DNA of 64,000 bases from Sycobia sp. Sy_11 (Eukaryota; Arthropoda; Insecta; Hymenoptera; Epichrysomallidae). The number at the start of each line of letters is the position of its first letter. Position 1 is the stretch's first letter. The position numbers and the translations under genes were made by a program. The stretch covers positions 1,087,501 through 1,151,500 of the forward strand of contig JACCIC010000003.1 in the NCBI GenBank assembly GCA_018907035.1. Direction: 5' to 3'. This document shows positions 59,694 through 64,000 of this stretch, piece after piece. Below the pieces are notes generated by a model. The model was not told where the DNA came from, searched no databases, and saw nothing but the letters and a program-made list of their open reading frames with translations.

Positions 59694-60009
59694 TGCCACA
59701 GCGTTTATATACATGCATAGGCAAGGCATAGGCGTAACAGTAACCTTCCACGCTCTATTTGTGTGTATGTTTGAGCGAGTACCAAAAACATACCTTAGTT
59801 TTCTTATAAATTTGGAAGTATAAATTAATAACAATTAATGTAGCAAAGTGGCAATCCATGTAAACTTGTAGAATCCATAACTTTGATTTGAGCATTTTTT
59901 TCTCACTTCTCCTGCTATCTCTTTTAGTTTCCGAGAAATATGTAAAAAACTATGGAGTTGATCCCTTGGTGCAATACGCAAGAAAAATCAGGTCGGTGAT
60001 CCCTCTCGC

Positions 60010-60011
<2 letters not shown>

Positions 60012-60065
<54 letters not shown>
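60012..60065. repeat. (TA)n microsatellite
   Basis: 54 bases of TA, followed by a GC-balanced patch (60080-60190). Confidence 0.98.
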
Positions 60066-60069
<4 letters not shown>

Positions 60070-60194
60070 ATAAATGTTCAATTTTGGATTCCGCCCCCTT
60101 CCCTTTCGAACGTGGCACATTACGTCACCGAGTGTGCGACTAGCCTTCGCGGATAATATAAGAAGAAGCGCGCTGGGAAGAAACCAAGGACGCT

Positions 60195-60197
<3 letters not shown>

Positions 60198-60255
<58 letters not shown>
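60198..60255. repeat. (CT)29 microsatellite
   Basis: 58 bases of CT. Confidence 0.98.
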
Positions 60256-60258
<3 letters not shown>

Positions 60259-60962
60259 TGCGTGTAGGATGCAGTGCAATGATTGGTATATATACCTATC
60301 GTATGTAGTCGGGAATGATTCCCGCGTTCCGCCTAATTTGCGTCAGATGCGAGGTCAGAATGCGTGCATCGCGGTGCATTGCTATTATCGTGTATTTTAT
60401 GTATAACGCGCCATAGTGCATTTTTTATGCATTAATACAACATTTATCATGGAGTCCAATTTGAAAGTAAAAATTACAATATTCTAATAATTTTATTTGC
60501 ACACACTGAAAAAAATACTTAAAAATATAACCATATAGCTCTGGAAAATTTAAGAAGCGAAAAATTGGAAATTTACAGAATTTTTAATTGACATTGTAAA
60601 ACCTTCGATTGCGTAAAAAATTTGTTCAAAACTATGATAATATTTTTAGATTTTTTAAAGACTAAAATTAAATTATTGGACACTACTGCAATTTTTGCGA
60701 TAAAAAAGTCTTCTTTATATAAATAAGAGCTATAAATGGTACTGTACTGTACTGTACTGTGTGTGCGTGCGTGCGTGTGTATGTGTATGTGTGTGTTATT
60801 TGTGCGCCGACTTTGATTGGCAATGCAGAATATTATTAGGATAATTTTAATAATTTAAGGAGAGTGAAATCGATATAAAAATTTATTATCTAGAATATTT
60901 ATAATATTTGTCTGTATTTTTTTTCCTACTTAGTGAGATAAGTTCAAAAAATATCGTTTTTA
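60256..60962. other. Mixed then AT-rich spacer
   Basis: 60290-60410 is GC-balanced. There is a short (CTGTA)n then GT/GC tract at 60741-60797. No gene evidence. Confidence 0.4.
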
Positions 60963-61090
60963 TGGTTTTCGCAATTAAGATTGAATTTCTCCGAAATACC
61001 ACCATGATATTTGTAATTAACACTATAGAAAACATAAGTGAACAAATTTCCCCGAAGATCCGGGTGGATGATTTTCGGAAGTAAATTTAT
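60963..61090 (+). repeat. 550-bp MITE family, right terminal repeat
   Basis: TTGAATTTCTCCGAAATACC, GATATTTGTAATTAACA and CCGGGTGGATGATTTTCGGA align with the right end of the reference element (28655-28758). Confidence 0.78.
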
Positions 61091-61140
61091 TCAAATCAAA
61101 ATGATCTTTCTACAGAATGTAATATAAGAATGGATAATTT

Positions 61141-61415
61141 GTTCTTCAGAAATATCGTTTGTTATCGAAAAAATGTATAGAACAAAAAATTGGTTTATTA
61201 ACAACATGTACACAACGTTTGTTTAAAATATTTTTTGAACTGTTTTTGATGTTTTAAACGATACATATTTGAAAGACAGTCATTTTTATCGATGGTTTTT
61301 AATGGTTTTCGACCTAAATATTCAGTTTCCACCAAAAGCGAGCAAGATATTTGGCAATCAATATTCCAAGTGTTCAAATTTTCAGCAATATCGAGGGTGG
61401 ATATTTGTCGAAAGT
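61141..61415 (+). repeat. 550-bp MITE family, core plus right terminal repeat
   Basis: CTTCAGAAATATCGTTTGTT near 61144 matches the end of the family core. 61295-61415 (CAGTTTCCACC, GATATTTGGCAATCA, GGGTGGATATTTGTCG) matches the right end. It lies in direct orientation with the copy at 60963. Confidence 0.68.
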
Positions 61416-63179
61416 CTGACTATAAGACGATGTGGGTTCAACGCATTTTATGCACATTTACATAAGAAAGTTGAAATTTACAAGTATTGTATATCAAAGG
61501 AATAAGAATGAAATGTTAGATTCGAAAACTTTACAGGTCTCTTTTTCAGACAACCACGGGCTAATACTTCAATCAATATGGACCAAACCTGTCATACAAA
61601 TGTCCAAAGCCAAATATCGTTTTTACCTACTACTGCTGTAAAATTTTTTGACTGCTTTCAATTTATCGCCAACTTTTCTTTAATCTTTCCAATCTGGGCA
61701 GCTTTCGAGATACCGTTTATTAGTTCTACAAGTTGACATTAATGGCGTATGTGGATAATGTGCATCTATGCCCATATAGAAATGAAATATTGTCAGTAAG
61801 AGATGAAATATTTCAATTTTATTCGCAGAGACAAGGTTGCAGTCCTTATGGTGTACCATTTCCAAAAATACTATTTTATTCAAATTTCAATATCTCTTTT
61901 CAATTCATTTGATGGATGAACTATGTGTTTAGTTAGAGCCCATGTGCTCAAAGTATGCCTTTATCGTGTCCAAATTTGACATCGTTTTTTATTTCTAGAA
62001 TTTTTTTATAATGTCTAATCAAACACAGATGTATAATATATAATAATCGATGAAAACTATTAATGGTAAGCTGACTCAAATTAATTCTTGTTCGATGCAC
62101 ACTTTTTGTTTGGCTTACGACTGCACTCGGCACTAAGGTTTATAAACTTTTAAAATTTTTGGATCTAATTAAGATAGGTACTTAAGAACTCAAGGTGCTA
62201 TTGTAAAGATAAGAAATTATAGTTGTATCAAATTTTTCTGCACGAAACTAATTTGCTATTTAAGCGAAAATCTTACACATTTCAAGAATTTGTTAATACA
62301 AAAATGGATGGGAGAGCGCCGATTGCAAATCTATTTTCATATTCTAATAAGGATACTCTAATGAGAGATATTCAGTTTTTATGTTCATCTTTAGTTTATG
62401 GAATATGCAAATACAGATAACTTTTGTCAATATTTATATCTATTTTGCAATGCAGATATTAAATTTTTATCAAATAGCATATTTACCCTCCATATGTCTT
62501 TAGCATTTCAAATATTAACTTTTAGGTCTCGTGAATCATTTAATTCTTAATGCACTCTTGTTCTGATTATAAAAAAATATTAGTTTGCGAAAAAAGAAAA
62601 AGTAAGATCTTTGTCATTAAACTCGAATTTTAATAATGTTTCATCCCTTTCGTTGATCCGAACGATTGACGAATCTATTCACAAAAATTGCTTGATTCAC
62701 AGCTTTAAAAGAAAATATAATTCGATTGAAGTCATATCTATGTAAAATCGATGTAATTTTAAAATTTAAAAATCATACATGCAACAGTTGAAAAACTATC
62801 AATATGCAGAGATAGATTCGATCATGTTGGTTATAATTTTTTGACCCAAAATATAATTATATCTTCAATAATCTCAAATTGAGCAATTTTTCTTTAAAAA
62901 CATATTCCTTTGACTACACAGTATGTCTAATTTATTTGTCATTTATAAAGGTAGTAATTGTATTTAAACAAGTTAAAACAGTATCATCTTACGAATGGAA
63001 AAGTTGTCCTAAAAATTTAAAGGATTCGTTTGGAAGGTAATAACTGTTTACACGTTCGATCTCGATCAAATTACCGGTATAGCTTTATAGTGAATTTCTG
63101 AAAGGATTTCAAGAATACATAGAAGCTTTCCGAAATGAGGATTCTATAAGATTCATATATATAGTTAATTGATTCCGTA
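61416..63179. other. AT-rich spacer
   Basis: Frames of 61-69 codons with no recognised content, and no repeats recognised. Confidence 0.45.
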
Positions 63180-63400
63180 CCAGAAAGAATTCTAGTATTC
63201 TTTTAAAATTCTTAAAGTCTATGATTTCTGAAAAGATACGAGAATACTTTTAAAAAAAACCGAGGGGAATCTATAAAGTAAAAATTGATGGCTTCTTTTA
63301 AAATCCTTTCAAGTTGCCCCTTCAAAAGAATTCCTGTATCTTTTCAAAAAGTTTACAGGGTTCCGATTTTCCAAGGATATTAGAATTCTTTTAGATACTT
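63180..63400. repeat. Degenerate inverted-repeat region
   Basis: TGAAAAGATACGAGAATAC near 63230 pairs with GTATCTTTTCA and flanking bases near 63336. AGAATTCTAGTATTC near 63189 pairs with GGATATTAGAATTCT near 63376. It is a decayed hairpin of about 210 bases. Confidence 0.5.
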
Positions 63401-63928
63401 TTTTTTAAATTCTTTTTGAAATGATTCTTGTTTCAATTCGATGAATGTTTTCAGGACCTTTTCGTGAATCTTATTTCATGCTGTGAGAAGACTCTCATTG
63501 ATCTTCGATGAGCTCTTGTTTGTCAAATTACTATTTCTTTCGATCATCAGTTTTATTTATATGTTTCATTAAAATTTTTTTCTAAACTTTTATTTCTATA
63601 TATAAGTTTGACTAAAAATTTTTTTCTAACTTTACATTAAAATACTCTAATTAGATTTAATCGAGATTATAAACCATCGAAACGCAATAAAAAAGCAATT
63701 TCTTGAATATCGAAATGAATAAGAAACAAAAACGAAGGTTTTCGTTTTATACCATATTTGATATAATTGTAATTGAATTAAAAACTTTGTTTTTTGACTT
63801 TCTATAAATTGGAATTTACTTTACGCTAATGCACGAGTCTAGATCATATAATTTAAGGTACATCAAAAAAATTTTTTGAAACAATACGTTAGTTATTAAA
63901 TTCAATATATTTTGCTTCGTATATATTT

Positions 63929-63930
<2 letters not shown>
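63401..63930. other. AT-rich spacer
   Basis: Nothing recognised. Confidence 0.45.

Positions 63931-63982
<52 letters not shown>
63931..63982. repeat. (TA)n microsatellite
   Basis: 52 bases of TA near the end of the window. Confidence 0.98.
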
Positions 63983-63984
<2 letters not shown>

Positions 63985-64000
63985 TATTATTTGAATTCTT

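Larger units (their letters stand above)
58245..59815. mobile_element. 1.57-kb foldback element with about 530-bp arms
   Basis: The left arm (58245-58775) and right arm (about 59150-59815) are imperfect inverted repeats. Shared blocks in order are an outer CTCGCWCAAACATAC, GGTGGCAGAGAGAG/CTGTGGCAGCATAGAGAG with GA repeats, TGGGTCGATTGC, TTTTTACTGCGTTTC, GACTCTTCTGACCTGCTC, GCTTTGGAGTTTT, ATTGCAAAYTG and ACAATTATTTATTATTT. The GA tract is pure in the left arm (58383-58424) and a diverged 165-base CT-rich tract in the right. The 375-base loop carries the core of another repeat family. No transposase frame is visible. Confidence 0.85.

Noticed and set aside
1..64000. CRISPR arrays, bacterial operons, ribosome binding sites, phage or plasmid features
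   Set aside because: Composition, microsatellites and mariner relics are of eukaryotic nuclear DNA. No direct-repeat/spacer arrays or gene-dense stretches are present.

Overview
This window looks like non-coding, repeat-dominated nuclear DNA of an insect. It is AT-rich and contains no recognisable intact host protein-coding gene, tRNA, rRNA or snRNA. It has about 45 long simple-sequence tracts, mostly (TA)n, (CT/GA)n and (GT/CA)n. All recognisable protein similarity is to decayed transposons: mariner transposases of two lineages and one reverse-transcriptase-like fragment. CpG-containing blocks between AT-rich stretches, dense microsatellites and mariner relics fit a hymenopteran such as an ant or wasp, but that assignment is inference and not proven by any gene.

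Layout. 1-8 kb: AT-rich spacer with CT/GA and TA tracts and one CpG-rich block. 8-13 kb: a terminal-repeat fragment, a reverse-transcriptase-like relic, an N-terminal mariner half and a C-terminal half from a different mariner lineage. 13-19.6 kb: spacer, microsatellites and CpG-rich blocks. 19.7-20.9 kb: a repeat core and an internally deleted mariner with long terminal inverted repeats. 22.5-23.4 kb: a 590-bp near-perfect palindrome whose loop carries a hammerhead-ribozyme-like motif, flanked by a 19-bp direct repeat. 27.6-28.8 kb: a candidate SINE and a complete 550-bp non-autonomous DNA element. 31-34 kb: a large foldback element next to a second hairpin. 38-40 kb: microsatellites and a 194-bp foldback MITE. 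44-45 kb: a G-rich, CpG-rich block. 46.8-52.5 kb: copies of a family ending in GGGTGTCC and two further inverted-repeat elements. 56-61.5 kb: very long microsatellites, a reverse-strand mariner relic, a 1.57-kb foldback element and more copies of the 550-bp family. The rest is AT-rich spacer.

The genes do not form a working pathway. The most interesting object is the palindrome at 22.6-23.2 kb. It combines a long self-complementary transcript potential with a hammerhead-like catalytic core of the type known from Penelope-like retroelements. The second theme is the number of distinct foldback/MITE families in one window. At least one of these families, with its conserved 80-130 bp core, is present in six places here.

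All similarities were judged by eye from the sequence. Boundaries of decayed elements are approximate, to about 5-20 bases, unless a repeat edge is stated.
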